A DNA stretch of 64,000 bases from Ilumatobacteraceae bacterium (GCA_033344875.1 JAWPMO010000001.1:496001-560000), one strand, 5' to 3'; counted from the first letter of the stretch, positions 38,026 to 47,716 are shown. Notes: a model not told the origin generated them from the sequence alone. A program made the numbers and translations.

Positions 38026-38861
38026 GAGACCACCCGGTCGAGCCACGAGACGAGGTCGTCGAGCACCTGATCCTGCTCGGGCTCGTTGAAGATCTCGTGG
38101 TACAGACCGTCGTAGTAGTGCACGGTCAGGTCGGCGTTCACCGCACCGGCTTCGAGCGCCTTCGAGCCGCTGATGTCGGCCAACTTGTCGTCGGTGCCGT
38201 GCATGATCAGAAGCGGCAGTTGCAGCGAGGGGTACCGATCGGGGAAACGCTCCATCGCATCGATCAGCGCGGCGCCGATGCCCGCCGACATCTTGCCGGT
38301 GTAGACGAGCGGGTCGGCGAGGTAGGCGTCGACCACCGACTGGTCGCGACTGATCGCGCTCGCGTCGAGTCCCTCCGGGCGGACGCCGGGAGCGACCTTG
38401 GCGATCAGCTTGAAGATCTTGATCTGGAGGGGGGAGAGCGCGTCGCTGACCGCGAGCGCAGGACCGCTGAGGGCGAGGCCCGCGACGCCGCTCTGGTGGT
38501 CGAGCACGTGACCGACGGCGAGGTTGCCGCCCATGCTGTGGCCGAGGACGATCAGCGGCAGCCCGGGGTGCTCGGCCTCGATGTGCCCGCGGAACTGGAT
38601 CAGGTCGGCCATGAACTCGTCGTACGATTTGACGAACACGCGCTTGCCCTCGCTCTTGCCGTGGCCCCGATGGTCGAGCGCGTGGACGGCGTAGCCGGCC
38701 GAGATCAACCGGCCGGCGACGTGCCCGTAGCGACCCGAGTGCTCGCCCAGCCCGTGGACGAGCATGACGGCCGCTTTCGGGTCGCCGTCGGGCAACCACG
38801 ACTGGTGGTGGATCGTGAGCCCGTCGAACGACGTGAGGGTGCCTTCGGCATGCTGCGACAT
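38022..38861 (-). CDS. Alpha/beta hydrolase, monoacylglycerol lipase-like
   Basis: A 279-residue lysophospholipase/monoglyceride lipase-type hydrolase. VLVHGLGEHSGRY forms the oxyanion loop, GHSMGG the nucleophile, with Asp in MHGTDDKLADI and His in YDGLYHEIFNEP. Would hydrolyse monoacylglycerols or similar esters. Third gene of the run from thrH; its stop overlaps the PIG-L start. Confidence 0.92.
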   Translation of the reverse strand: MSQHAEGTLTSFDGLTIHHQSWLPDGDPKAAVMLVHGLGEHSGRYGHVAGRLISAGYAVHALDHRGHGKSEGKRVFVKSYDEFMADLIQFRGHIEAEHPGLPLIVLGHSMGGNLAVGHVLDHQSGVAGLALSGPALAVSDALSPLQIKIFKLIAKVAPGVRPEGLDASAISRDQSVVDAYLADPLVYTGKMSAGIGAALIDAMERFPDRYPSLQLPLLIMHGTDDKLADISGSKALEAGAVNADLTVHYYDGLYHEIFNEPEQDQVLDDLVSWLDRVVS

Positions 38862-38898
38862 GCCGCCAGTCTCGCAGTTCGGAGGGGGATCGGTCGCG

Positions 38899-39771
38899 TC
38901 AGAACCCCGAACGCCAGTCGGCGATCGCGGCAGCGATCTCGGACGGGCTGTCCTCTTGCAGGAAGTGGTTGCCGCGCACGGTCACCTCGGTCTGGTTCGG
39001 CCACGTCCGGCAGAACTCCCGTTGCTCGCCGATGAGGATCGCCCCGGGGTCGGCGTCGACGAACAGCTTCGGGAGATCGGCGCCCGAGAGCCAGTCGGCG
39101 TACGAGTGCACGATCTCGACGACATCGTCGGGATGCCCGTCGATCGGGATCTCGCGCGGCCACGTGAGCGTCGGGCGGCGGCGCTCACCGCCTTCAGCGA
39201 ACGGGCGCCGGTACTCGGCCATCTCCTCGTCGGTCAGGTCACGGAGGATCGAACCGGGCAGGACCCGTTCGACGAACACGTTCTTCTCGAGCACCATCTC
39301 CTCGCCGGCCGGGCTGCGGAAGGCTTGGAAGATCGGACGGGCGGCGTCGGGCCACTGCTCCCACGTGACCGGCATGACGATCGCCTCCATGTAGGCGATG
39401 CCGGCGACGCGGTCACGGTGCCGGTTGGCCCAGTCGAACCCGAGCGCGGAACCCCAGTCGTGGATCACGAGGGTGATCGCGTCACCGAGATCGAGTTGGT
39501 CGAGCAGTTTGTCGAGGTACTCGCGGTGATCGACGAACCGGTAGGCCTCGGGCCCCTCGTCGCCGGTCGGCTCGCTGTCGCCCATGCCGATCAGATCGGG
39601 AGCGACGCATCGGTACGAGCCGTTCAGCTCGCGAATGATGTTGCGCCACAGGTACGACGACGTGGGATTGCCGTGCAGGAACACCACGGTCGGGCCGGTG
39701 CCGGAGTCGTGGTACGCCATCTGCTTCCCGTTGACGGTGGCGTACTGCTTGTCGAGCGGGGTCGCGTCCAT
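38899..39771 (-). CDS. Haloalkane dehalogenase
   Basis: A 290-residue alpha/beta hydrolase. The halide-binding Asn is in [12 protein letters not shown] (N35), the nucleophile is D105 in [14 protein letters not shown] with the second halide residue W106, and the base His in [11 protein letters not shown]. This residue set fits the dehalogenase rather than general esterases. It would split carbon-halogen bonds to an alcohol and halide. ATG 39771 is used; a longer TTG start (39789) would overlap the ThrH end. Confidence 0.9.
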   Translation of the reverse strand: MDATPLDKQYATVNGKQMAYHDSGTGPTVVFLHGNPTSSYLWRNIIRELNGSYRCVAPDLIGMGDSEPTGDEGPEAYRFVDHREYLDKLLDQLDLGDAITLVIHDWGSALGFDWANRHRDRVAGIAYMEAIVMPVTWEQWPDAARPIFQAFRSPAGEEMVLEKNVFVERVLPGSILRDLTDEEMAEYRRPFAEGGERRRPTLTWPREIPIDGHPDDVVEIVHSYADWLSGADLPKLFVDADPGAILIGEQREFCRTWPNQTEVTVRGNHFLQEDSPSEIAAAIADWRSGF

Positions 39772-39785
39772 GACGCGACGGTAGA

Positions 39786-40403
39786 TCAACCGAGTTCGGC
39801 GGTGAGCAGCGGGAGCAACTCGTCGAACTCGTCGACGGCGGAGAACTGCGGATACTCCGCCTGCACGTTGGCAGGCGACTTGAACAGGAACCCACGATCG
39901 GCCGCACCGAGCATCGACGTGTCGTTGTACGAGTCGCCGGCGGCGATCACGCGGAAGTTGAGGCCGTGCAGCGCCTCGACCGCGCGTCGCTTCTGGTCGT
40001 GCTGGCGCAACCGGTAGTCGATTATCCGGTCACCGTCGATCACGAGTCGGTGGCAGAACACCGTCGGCATCCCGAGGTGTGGCATCAGCGGCGCCGCGAA
40101 CTGCTCGAACGTGTCGCTCAGCACGATCACCTGGGTGCGGCGACGCAGTTCGTCGAGAAATGCCCGCGCGCCGGGGAGCGGTTCGAGGCCGCCGATCACG
40201 TCGGCGATCAACGACATCGTCAGACCGTGTTCGGCCAGCACGTCGAGTCGGTACCGCATGAGCACGTCGTAGTCCGGCTCGTCGCGCGTGGTGCGACGCA
40301 ATGCGTCGATCCCCGTGCGTTCCGCGACCGCGATCCAGATCTCGGGGACCAGCACGCCCTCCATGTCGAGCGTGACGACGGTCTGGCGCTGGTCGGTCGG
40401 CAT
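39786..40403 (-). CDS. thrH: ThrH-like phosphoserine phosphatase / homoserine phosphotransferase
   Basis: A 205-residue HAD-superfamily enzyme. The nucleophile motif is [13 protein letters not shown], with Glu two residues after the Asp, as in Pseudomonas ThrH (DxE rather than DxD). Further HAD motifs are [11 protein letters not shown] and [27 protein letters not shown] and the [19 protein letters not shown] segment also closely match ThrH. It can move phosphate from phosphoserine to homoserine. Start ATG 40403 heads the operon; a CAAACT box lies 6 nt before it. Confidence 0.92.
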   Translation of the reverse strand: MPTDQRQTVVTLDMEGVLVPEIWIAVAERTGIDALRRTTRDEPDYDVLMRYRLDVLAEHGLTMSLIADVIGGLEPLPGARAFLDELRRRTQVIVLSDTFEQFAAPLMPHLGMPTVFCHRLVIDGDRIIDYRLRQHDQKRRAVEALHGLNFRVIAAGDSYNDTSMLGAADRGFLFKSPANVQAEYPQFSAVDEFDELLPLLTAELG

Positions 40404-40462
40404 CGGCACAGTTTGACCGAACGGAGGGCATCGCCACGAATGGCGGGGGATCACCGGTGGCG

Positions 40463-41965
40463 TCAGTCGTCGGTTCGGGTCGCGGTGCCGATCGGCTCGG
40501 ACGACCGCACGTAACCGAGCAGCGGGGTGGCTCGGACCCGGGCCTGAGCGCCCTGCGGTGCCGCGCTGCGTTCGTTGGCGAGCCAAGCGGTCACGAGTGG
40601 CCGTCGACCGTCGTCGACGGCGAGGTAGGTCGAGAAGCGGTCCCGTTCGGCGAACGGCTTGACGACGCTCGACAGGAGCGGGGGGACGACCTCCACCGGT
40701 CGGCGGGCCCGGACGATCGCGCCGACCCGCTCACGCGTCGCGATCGAGTCGACGGCGCCGGCGATCATGGCCCACACGCCCCACAGGATCGGCACCCAGC
40801 AGAGCACGGCCAGCACCTCGGCGATGCGCTCGATCAGCTCGATCTGTCCGGGCACACGTTCGAGCAACGACTCGAGCGCCTCGCCGTCGGCGACACGGCC
40901 CAGGAACCCCCGGATCCAACGAAAGAGGAAGAACACGACGACGCCGGCGAGACCGACCCGCAGCGGATGCTGGCCGTAGCCGGGCCGCAGCGGGTAGCGG
41001 ACGGCGACGACATGTGGCGTGCCGCCCGCCTCGGACCAGGCGCGACGATGGTCCTCCGGTGCGGCGGGCAGCTGGTCGAGCACCTGCTCGGAGACACCCA
41101 TCACGGCACCGTGGGCCAGCGCCACCTGTTGGGCGGGCGATGCCAACACACTGGCGTGCTCGGGGATGCGTTCGCGCAGCCGTCGTCGATGTCCCATCCA
41201 CCGCGCCGTGCGTTGGAGCCCCGCATCGGTGGGCGTCTGGGACGAGCCGAGCAGTCGCTCGAGCGTCTGCCACGCGAGCAACGCCACGCCACCCAGCACG
41301 ACGAACCAGAGGGCGCGCGACTTCCACGAGTCGGAGATCGCGATCTCGGTACCGCCGCGGACGGACATCCACAGCGCGATCAGCGCGATCGCGGCGCAGA
41401 CGGCCGGCGGTGCGAGTTCGAGCGTCGAGTAGCGACGGTGCGACAGTCCGAGGTCGTTGGCGCACGTGGCGACCGAACGTCGGAACCGCTGCCACCATCG
41501 ACGGTCGAGCCGGTGATGCGATGCGGCCAACGTCCCGGCCGACGTGACGTCGTTGAACGCCCGGGCGGCCAGGTGGTTCAGGACCTGTTGTTCGAACGGC
41601 TGCAGCGTGTCGCCCGCCTGAGCGGCGCCGCGGGTGACGACGACCAGTTCTCCGTCGGACGTCGTGAGTCGGATCCAGCCACGAGCGGCGAGGTCGAGCG
41701 CCGTCGCGGTGACCGCGCTGCGGGGAACGTCGTAGCCGTTGGTCAGCAACGCGACGACGGCTGGGGGTTCGAGCGTGCCGTCGTCGAGCGGGTCGGGGCG
41801 TTTGGTCCCCACGGGTTCGAGGAGGCGCGGGCGCTTGCTCCAGTAGGCGTACGCGTGCAGCGCCCAGCCGATGGCGCCCACCAGGATCGCGACCGTCAGT
41901 GCGCCCGTGGTGGGCCGATCGAGGATCGCCGCGATGTGCGGCGTGGTCAGATTGGCCCCGGGCAT
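40463..41965 (-). CDS. DUF2207-like membrane protein
   Basis: A 500-residue protein with hydrophobic helices at about 20-38, 190-208, 220-240, 333-350 and 390-412. Between them is a winged-helix-like segment (AVVALLTNGYDVPRSAVTATALDLAARGWI) often seen in DUF2207 proteins. Only the C-terminal part of the usual DUF2207 layout is present; the large N-terminal exported beta domain is absent. Function unknown. It is separated from thrH by 59 nt. Confidence 0.75.
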   Translation of the reverse strand: MPGANLTTPHIAAILDRPTTGALTVAILVGAIGWALHAYAYWSKRPRLLEPVGTKRPDPLDDGTLEPPAVVALLTNGYDVPRSAVTATALDLAARGWIRLTTSDGELVVVTRGAAQAGDTLQPFEQQVLNHLAARAFNDVTSAGTLAASHHRLDRRWWQRFRRSVATCANDLGLSHRRYSTLELAPPAVCAAIALIALWMSVRGGTEIAISDSWKSRALWFVVLGGVALLAWQTLERLLGSSQTPTDAGLQRTARWMGHRRRLRERIPEHASVLASPAQQVALAHGAVMGVSEQVLDQLPAAPEDHRRAWSEAGGTPHVVAVRYPLRPGYGQHPLRVGLAGVVVFFLFRWIRGFLGRVADGEALESLLERVPGQIELIERIAEVLAVLCWVPILWGVWAMIAGAVDSIATRERVGAIVRARRPVEVVPPLLSSVVKPFAERDRFSTYLAVDDGRRPLVTAWLANERSAAPQGAQARVRATPLLGYVRSSEPIGTATRTDD

Positions 41966-42003
41966 GGAGTCATGATGTCAGGTGCTCGGGCCGTCGCGGC
42001 GCA

Positions 42004-43023
42004 TCAGTCGTCGTCGCCGGCCGGGTCGGTCCCGGCCTCGCGGTCGACGCGCATCCACACCGTGCGCTGGGGAAACGGGATCTCGACGCCCGCGCTGTCG
42101 AAGACATCCTTCACGTGTTGGCGGATCGCACGCTGCAGCTCCCACTGGGCACCGGGCGTCACCTTGACGGTCAGTCGGATCGAGATGCCGTCGGCCGCCA
42201 ACGCTTCGACACCGAGAACCTGCGGCGGCTCCAGGACCTGGTCTCGGAAGTGTTCGGTCTCGCAGACCTCGTCGGCGGCCTGTTGGAGCAGGCTTCGGGC
42301 CTGATCGAGGTCGGAGTCGTAGGCGACGTCGACGTCGATCACGGCGACCGACCAGAGCTGGCTCTTGTTGCCGACACGTTGGACGACGCCGTTGGGTACG
42401 TGCCACACGGTGCCGTCGAGCGATCGCAGCACCGTCGTGCGCAGCGAGACCTCTTCGACGACGCCGATCGCCTCGCCGAGGTCGACGACGTCACCGATGC
42501 CGTACTGATCCTCGATCAGCATGAACAGGCCGGCGATGCAGTCTTTGACGAGGCTCTGCGCACCGAAGCCGAGCGCGACGCCGGCGATACCTGCACCGGC
42601 GAGCAGCGGGCCGAGTTCGATGCCGACGATGCCGAGCACCGTGAGCCCGGCGATCACCCAGATCGCCACGACCGTCGTGCTCGTCAACACGATCGAGATC
42701 GAGTTCGCCCGGGCCGCCCGGCGCGGATCGGGCTCGCTGGTCGCGCTCAGCGCACGCGGCAGTTCGATCCCGAACTGTTCGAGTCGTTGTGTCGACGTCA
42801 CCTCCGGCGCGACCACACGGGTGACGAAGCGGCTGACCCACCGACGCGCCAGCCGCACGAGGACCCACGAGATGATGACGACGACGAGGATCTCCACCGG
42901 CTTGTCGACGAACCAGTTGGCGAGGTTCGCCGCCGTCTCGCTGCCGTCGGTCCAGTCGTAGACCTGACGGCAGAGGCTGCCGGTCTGTTCGTAGCAGGCA
43001 TCGGAGGCGCGAGGGATGTCCAC
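42004..43023 (-). CDS. MscS-family mechanosensitive ion channel (second)
   Basis: A 339-residue channel. An exported N-terminal tail with two Cys is followed by helices at about residues 38-58, 103-125 and 130-160, with the pore run GPLLAGAGIAGVALGFGAQSLVKDC. The beta domain has YGIGDVVDLGEAIGVVEEVSLRTTVLR and WHVPNGVVQRVGNKS. Less similar to the 28 kb channel than both are to the family in general. GTG 43023 has TACCGT 8 nt upstream; the frame continues upstream without similarity. Confidence 0.92.
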   Translation of the reverse strand: MDIPRASDACYEQTGSLCRQVYDWTDGSETAANLANWFVDKPVEILVVVIISWVLVRLARRWVSRFVTRVVAPEVTSTQRLEQFGIELPRALSATSEPDPRRAARANSISIVLTSTTVVAIWVIAGLTVLGIVGIELGPLLAGAGIAGVALGFGAQSLVKDCIAGLFMLIEDQYGIGDVVDLGEAIGVVEEVSLRTTVLRSLDGTVWHVPNGVVQRVGNKSQLWSVAVIDVDVAYDSDLDQARSLLQQAADEVCETEHFRDQVLEPPQVLGVEALAADGISIRLTVKVTPGAQWELQRAIRQHVKDVFDSAGVEIPFPQRTVWMRVDREAGTDPAGDDD

Positions 43024-43031
43024 GGGGTTCG

Positions 43032-43111
43032 ACGGTAGCGGTGTGACACGCCGAGACGGGCGACCCACGGGAACATCGCAATCGTTCGATGTCGCGTGCG
43101 CGTCGTACACT
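43032..43111. promoter_or_regulatory. Divergent -10 boxes for the second MscS and the ClC gene
   Basis: Minus strand: TACCGT at 43032-43037, 8 nt before GTG 43023. Plus strand: TACACT at 43106-43111, 8 nt before GTG 43120. Both are leaderless-type spacings. Confidence 0.5.
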
Positions 43112-43119
43112 GACCCGAC

Positions 43120-44424
43120 GTGTGGCGTCGACGGATGATGAGGGCTCTTCGCCCGGAATCGTTCGAGGTGCGCCGAGACGAACTCCGGCAACTCGTCCGC
43201 CGTTCGCGCGAGGTGGTGCTGCTCGCGGCGCTGACGGGTGTCGTCACCGGTCTCGCCGTGCGCGGGTTCGAGTATCTCGTCGAAGAGATCTACCACCAGG
43301 TGCTCGAGGCGCCGCTCTGGTTGGCGGCGATCTCACCGCCGATCGGTCTCATCGTCGCCTCGCTGATCCTGAAGATCGGTGGCGGTGCATCGCCGTCGAC
43401 GTCCGACGAGTACCTGCGCGCGTTCCACGATCCGGCGTACCGACTGCGGCCGAAGTATCTGGGTGCCCGCATCGGAGCGTCGATCGCCACGCTCGGGTCG
43501 GGCGGTGCGCTCGGTCTCGAAGGCCCATCGCTCTACGGTGGTTCGGCGATCGGCACGATGATCCAGCGGCGTCTGCCGAGCCCGTTCAGGGGGACCGACC
43601 ACCGGACCCTGCTGGTCGCCGGGGCGGCGGCGGGCGTCGCAGCCATCTTCAAGGCGCCCGCGACCGGCGCGATCTTCGCGCTCGAGGTGCCGTACCGCGA
43701 CGACATGGCACGGCGCATGCTCCTGCCGGCGCTCGTCGCCAGCGCCACCGGCTATCTGACGTTCGTGACCCTCAGCGACACGACGCCGCTGCTCGCCGTG
43801 CCCCAGTTCAACCTCCCGGCGTTCGAACTGATCGACCTGCTCGGGGCGCTGCTCGTCGGTGCCACCTGCGCGGTCGGCGCGCGGGCGTTCGCCAAGCTGA
43901 TGCGCATCGCCAAGGGATTCTCGCTGCGTGCCCTCCCGGTCCGGTTGCTCGTCAGCTCCGTCGCCCTCGTCGGTCTGTTCATGGTCTCCCGCCAGCTGAC
44001 CGGGCTGTCGCTGAGCGCCGGCTCCGGGTACGAGGTCTTCCGCGACTGGCTGTTCGTCGAGGACAACCTCTCGATCCAGATCCTCGTCGCGGTCTTCTTC
44101 ATCCGTTGCCTGGCGTCGGCGATGACGACGGCGGGCGGCGGTGTCGGCGGTGTGTTCATCCCGCTCGTCGTCGGTGGAGGCATCGTGGGCCGAGGCATCG
44201 CCGAAATGATCCACCCCGACCGGGCGTCGCTGTACACGCTGCTCGGTATCGCCGCATTCCTCGGAGCGGGCTACCGCGTGCCGCTCGCCGCCGTCATGTT
44301 CGTCGCGGAGACGACCGGCAAACCGAACTTCGTGGTGCCGGCGCTGTTCGCAGCGGTCGCGGCCGAACTCGTGATGGGCGAACAGTCGATCACGGCGTTC
44401 CAACGTCGTCCCGGCAGCGACTGA
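43120..44424 (+). CDS. ClC-family chloride channel/transporter
   Basis: A 434-residue protein with about 10-12 membrane helices. The selectivity segment is GSGGALGLEGPS, where the gating Glu is kept; the related SGxxP loop is replaced. GGVGGVFIPLVVGGGIVG is the third anion-binding stretch. No C-terminal CBS domains are present, so it is the short bacterial type. It may exchange chloride and protons or conduct chloride. GTG 43120 fits the -10 box; ATG 43135 is an alternative. Confidence 0.92.
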   Translation: MWRRRMMRALRPESFEVRRDELRQLVRRSREVVLLAALTGVVTGLAVRGFEYLVEEIYHQVLEAPLWLAAISPPIGLIVASLILKIGGGASPSTSDEYLRAFHDPAYRLRPKYLGARIGASIATLGSGGALGLEGPSLYGGSAIGTMIQRRLPSPFRGTDHRTLLVAGAAAGVAAIFKAPATGAIFALEVPYRDDMARRMLLPALVASATGYLTFVTLSDTTPLLAVPQFNLPAFELIDLLGALLVGATCAVGARAFAKLMRIAKGFSLRALPVRLLVSSVALVGLFMVSRQLTGLSLSAGSGYEVFRDWLFVEDNLSIQILVAVFFIRCLASAMTTAGGGVGGVFIPLVVGGGIVGRGIAEMIHPDRASLYTLLGIAAFLGAGYRVPLAAVMFVAETTGKPNFVVPALFAAVAAELVMGEQSITAFQRRPGSD

Positions 44425-44441
44425 CTGCAAGGATCGGTCGC

Positions 44442-46286
44442 ATGGCCGACACCCCCGCCGAGACGACCGACGTCAACTCCGAACTCCAGGGCACCGTGGT
44501 GTCGATCGAGGTGGAGGTCGGCAGTTCGGTGGCCGCCGGCGCGACGCTGGCGCTCGTCGAATCGATGAAGCTGCACCACGACGTGGTCGCCCCTGTCTCC
44601 GGCGTCGTGCGGTCGATCATGGTCGAGATCGGTTCGACGGTGCATCCCGGTGACCTCATGTTCGGTGTCGGGCCGGGTGGTGATGCGTCGCGTGCATCGG
44701 ACGCGGCCGTCGATGTCGGCCCGAAGGGGCTCGAACGCCACGACCTCTCCGACGTGCTGGCTCGCCGCGCGCTCGGCACCGACGCGGCTCGACCCGACGC
44801 CGTCGAACGACGCCGCTCACGCGGTCGCCGAACCGCGAGAGAGAACGTCGCCGATCTCGTCGACGAGGGTTCGTTCGTGGAGTACGGCCCACTGGTCGTC
44901 GCCGCGCAGGCCAAACGGCGCACCCACGACGACCTGATCACCCGCACGCCCGCCGACGGCCTGATCGGCGGCATCGGCACCGTCAACGGCGACCGGTTCT
45001 CGGGGCGGGCGGCCAAGGCGATCGCCGTCTCGTACGACTACACGGTGATGGCCGGCACCCAGGGGCATCGCAACCATCGCAAGAAGGACCGCCTGTTCGA
45101 GGTGGCCGAGCAGCTGCGGCTGCCGATCGTGTTCTTCACCGAGGGTGGTGGCGGCCGACCTGGCGACACCGACACCGGGGGAGTGACCGGTCTCGACTGC
45201 CTGGCGTTCCTGTGGTTCGCCCAACTGTCGGGCACCGTGCCGCTCGTCGGGGTGAACGCCGGGTACTGCTTCGCGGGCAACGCGGCGATCCTCGGGTGCT
45301 GCGACGTCGTGATCGCCACCGAAGACTCCAATATCGGCATGGGTGGCCCCGCCATGATCGAGGGCGGCGGTCTCGGCGTGTACGAGCCCGGCGAGATCGG
45401 TCCGATGTCGGTCCAGCGAAGGAGCGGGGTCGTCGATCTCGTGGCCACCGACGAGGCGCACGCCACGGCGCTCGCCAAGCAGTACCTGTCGTACTTGCAG
45501 GGCCGGGTCGACGACTGGACGTGCGTCGACCAGACCGAACTGCGCGACGTCGTGCCCGTCGACCGCCTGCGGAGCTATGACGTACGCGAGGCGATCGAGC
45601 GGATGTTCGACGACGACTCGGTGCTCGAACTCCGCCGCGAGTTCGGGATCGGGATGATCACGGCGCTCGCCCGGGTCGAGGGGCGACCGGTCGGCGTCAT
45701 CGCCAACAACCCGGCCCATCTCGCCGGAGCGATCGACAGCGACGGATCCGACAAGGCGGCCCGCTTCATGCAGCTCTGCGATGCGCACGGCTTGCCGATC
45801 GTCACGCTTGTCGACACGCCCGGCATGATGGTCGGGCCCGACGTCGAGGCCACCGCGCTCGTCCGCCATTGCAGTCGCCTGTTCGTCACCGGCGCCAATC
45901 TGAGCGTGCCGATGGTGTCGCTGGTGCTGCGCAAGTCGTACGGCCTCGGTGCCCAGGCGATGATGGGTGGCTCGACCAAGGCCCCGCTGGCGTGCGTGGC
46001 GTGGCCGACCGGCGAGTTCGGTGGCATGGGGCTGGAGGGAGCGGTGCGCCTGGGCTATCGCAAAGAGCTCGACGCCTGCGAGACCGACGACGATCGCGAC
46101 GCGCTGTTCCAGGAGTTGGTCGACAAGCTGTACGAGCACGGCAAGGCGTTGAGCATCGCCGAGTACTTCGAGATCGACGACGTGATCGACCCGGCCGAGA
46201 GCCGCCGCTGGATCACCACCCTGCTCGAGTCGGCGCCGCCCCGTCCCGAGGGCGTGCAGCCGCGGCCCAACATCGACACGTGGTGA
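44442..46286 (+). CDS. Biotin carrier plus acyl-CoA carboxyltransferase fusion
   Basis: A 614-residue protein combining two carboxylase parts. The biotinyl domain (residues 1-75) has ESMKLHH, with the biotinylated Lys at 43. The carboxyltransferase part (from about 120) carries DGLIGGIGTVNGD, GVNAGYCFAGNAAILGCCDV, IEGGGLGVYEPGEIGP and PLACVAWPTGEFGGMGLEG, typical of propionyl- or methylcrotonyl-CoA carboxylase beta chains. No biotin carboxylase gene is nearby, so that subunit must come from elsewhere. The acyl-CoA substrate is unknown. ATG 44442 lies 17 nt after the ClC stop. Confidence 0.92.
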   Translation: MADTPAETTDVNSELQGTVVSIEVEVGSSVAAGATLALVESMKLHHDVVAPVSGVVRSIMVEIGSTVHPGDLMFGVGPGGDASRASDAAVDVGPKGLERHDLSDVLARRALGTDAARPDAVERRRSRGRRTARENVADLVDEGSFVEYGPLVVAAQAKRRTHDDLITRTPADGLIGGIGTVNGDRFSGRAAKAIAVSYDYTVMAGTQGHRNHRKKDRLFEVAEQLRLPIVFFTEGGGGRPGDTDTGGVTGLDCLAFLWFAQLSGTVPLVGVNAGYCFAGNAAILGCCDVVIATEDSNIGMGGPAMIEGGGLGVYEPGEIGPMSVQRRSGVVDLVATDEAHATALAKQYLSYLQGRVDDWTCVDQTELRDVVPVDRLRSYDVREAIERMFDDDSVLELRREFGIGMITALARVEGRPVGVIANNPAHLAGAIDSDGSDKAARFMQLCDAHGLPIVTLVDTPGMMVGPDVEATALVRHCSRLFVTGANLSVPMVSLVLRKSYGLGAQAMMGGSTKAPLACVAWPTGEFGGMGLEGAVRLGYRKELDACETDDDRDALFQELVDKLYEHGKALSIAEYFEIDDVIDPAESRRWITTLLESAPPRPEGVQPRPNIDTW

Positions 46287-47035
46287 CCGAGGTGGTGGAA
46301 GCGGCATCCGCGAGCGGGCGGTGGGAGCCGGGTACGACGATCGTGCGACGCGAGGTGCTCGGCCTCGACCCGGTCGCAGGTGACGACGGCCACGCCAGCG
46401 CGCCATGGGTCGGCAGTGTGTGGATGGAGATGCCGGTTCGCGTCGTCGAGGACTCCGACGATGCGCTCGTGGTCCATGTCGAGTCGGGTGCACCCTTCAC
46501 GTTTCCGGACGGCCCCTGGCCGGCCGATGGCCGGCACCCGTGGTCTGGTCGATCCGGCTGGCACGGTCACGGCTGCCTGATGGTTCAGCGGCCGGGCGAC
46601 CACCATGCGATCTGGCACTTCTGGACGGGGCCCGAGCGGACGTTCGCGTGCTGGTACGTCAACCTCCAGACCGCGTTCCGACGCACCGCAGATGCGATCG
46701 AGACCCAGGATCTCGAGCTCGATCTGGTCGTCGCGCCCGACGGTTCGTGGGAGATGAAGGACTGGGATCTGCTGGATCGCCGAGTCACCGAGGGCCGCTT
46801 CACGGTCGACGTGGCCGTGGCCGTCCGGCGACTGGGCGTTCGCCTCGGCCGCGAACTCGACGCCGGCCGCCTCTGGTGGGATCTCGACTGGCAGCACTGG
46901 ACCCCCGACGATGCAGCCTGGGCCGCGACCTGCGTCGCCTGCGGCTCGTCGGCTACCCAGGGCTGGGATACGGGATCCGGTCGCGTACGCATGTGTGTCC
47001 CGTGCGCCACCGCCCACGACATCGGTTGCCCCTGA
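46283..47035 (+). CDS. DUF402 protein with C-terminal zinc ribbon
   Basis: A 250-residue protein. The DUF402 domain has CWYVNLQTAFRRT, DLELDLVVAPDGSWEMKDWD with its acidic metal-binding residues, and a preceding WYxN-like strand; family members include nucleoside diphosphate phosphatases. The last 35 residues carry CVACGSS and MCVPCA, two CxxC pairs forming a zinc ribbon, which is unusual for DUF402. GTG 46283 overlaps the carboxyltransferase stop (GTGA), so it is translationally coupled and may act with the carboxylase. Confidence 0.8.
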   Translation: MTEVVEAASASGRWEPGTTIVRREVLGLDPVAGDDGHASAPWVGSVWMEMPVRVVEDSDDALVVHVESGAPFTFPDGPWPADGRHPWSGRSGWHGHGCLMVQRPGDHHAIWHFWTGPERTFACWYVNLQTAFRRTADAIETQDLELDLVVAPDGSWEMKDWDLLDRRVTEGRFTVDVAVAVRRLGVRLGRELDAGRLWWDLDWQHWTPDDAAWAATCVACGSSATQGWDTGSGRVRMCVPCATAHDIGCP

Positions 47036-47159
47036 AACCGAGACGTCCGCTGCCGAGCCAGAGACTGCCGATCTCGGTCGAGTCCGAACCAGCGCGGGCC
47101 GCGGTGCGGCGCTTGCCTGATCGGACGGTGCCTGATGGTGAACGCGGTTGTCGAGCGGG

Positions 47160-47471
47160 TCAGCAGTTGGCCATCGCGTCGAGCGCATCGCAGATCTGTC
47201 GTCGCCCACGACTGCCGAGTTGGCCGAGCCGCGTCGTGAGCACTGACTTCGGGACTGCAGCGAGGTTGTCGAAGGTGGCGACGCTGTCGTGGTCGATGCC
47301 TTCGTCGGGCCCGACGCGAATGCAGGTCGGGATGTCTCGCAGTGTGCTCGTCACCGGTGCAACGACGACGTTGTTGAGGACGGGGATGACTTCGTCTCGT
47401 GAGACGATGAGTACGGGACGGCGTTTCCGATTCGGTGTTTCCATGAGCCAGATCTCGGCCTGGGCTACCAC
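47160..47471 (-). CDS. MazF/PemK-family mRNA interferase toxin
   Basis: A 103-residue toxin of type II systems. The core KRRPVLIVSRDEVIPVLNNVVVAPVTST holds the conserved Arg, Pro and Thr of the RNase site, followed by a C-terminal helix. It would cleave mRNA when free of its antitoxin. GTG 47471 overlaps the antitoxin end by 7 nt. Its N-terminus is short compared with MazF. Confidence 0.88.
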   Translation of the reverse strand: MVAQAEIWLMETPNRKRRPVLIVSRDEVIPVLNNVVVAPVTSTLRDIPTCIRVGPDEGIDHDSVATFDNLAAVPKSVLTTRLGQLGSRGRRQICDALDAMANC

Positions 47472-47716
47472 GGCTCTGCCTCGGTCATCGCAAGTGCGCT
47501 CGCCATCGCGAGTTCGTCGTCTGCGGGCGTTTGGGGCTGATCACGGTATGACGCTGCAATGGATGCGCCGACCTGAGCCCGGCGTACCGACTCGGCGAGG
47601 TAGTGGACTCCTCGCCGGATGACGGCCGAGCGACTGTCGGCGATGCCGCTGTCGACGAGGTGGTCGATCAGTGCCAGTTCGTCGTCGGTGAAGCGTGTCG
47701 GCACCGGCGTCGTCAT
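47465..47716 (-). CDS. Ribbon-helix-helix antitoxin
   Basis: An 83-residue protein. The N-terminal half (PTRFTDDELALIDHLVDSGI and SRSAVIRRGVHYLAES) matches a ribbon-helix-helix DNA-binding fold; the acidic C-terminus would wrap the toxin. It likely represses its own promoter, which contains a palindrome (ATACGTAT) 10 nt upstream of the start. ATG 47716 has TATACT 7 nt before it. Confidence 0.85.
   Translation of the reverse strand: MTTPVPTRFTDDELALIDHLVDSGIADSRSAVIRRGVHYLAESVRRAQVGASIAASYRDQPQTPADDELAMASALAMTEAEPW

Noticed and set aside
39786-40403. DxE in place of the HAD DxD motif in the phosphatase
   Set aside because: This is the normal form for ThrH, so it supports the assignment rather than being an anomaly.
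40457-42304. Plus-strand frame of about 615 codons
   Set aside because: Antisense to the DUF2207-like and MscS genes; no family similarity.
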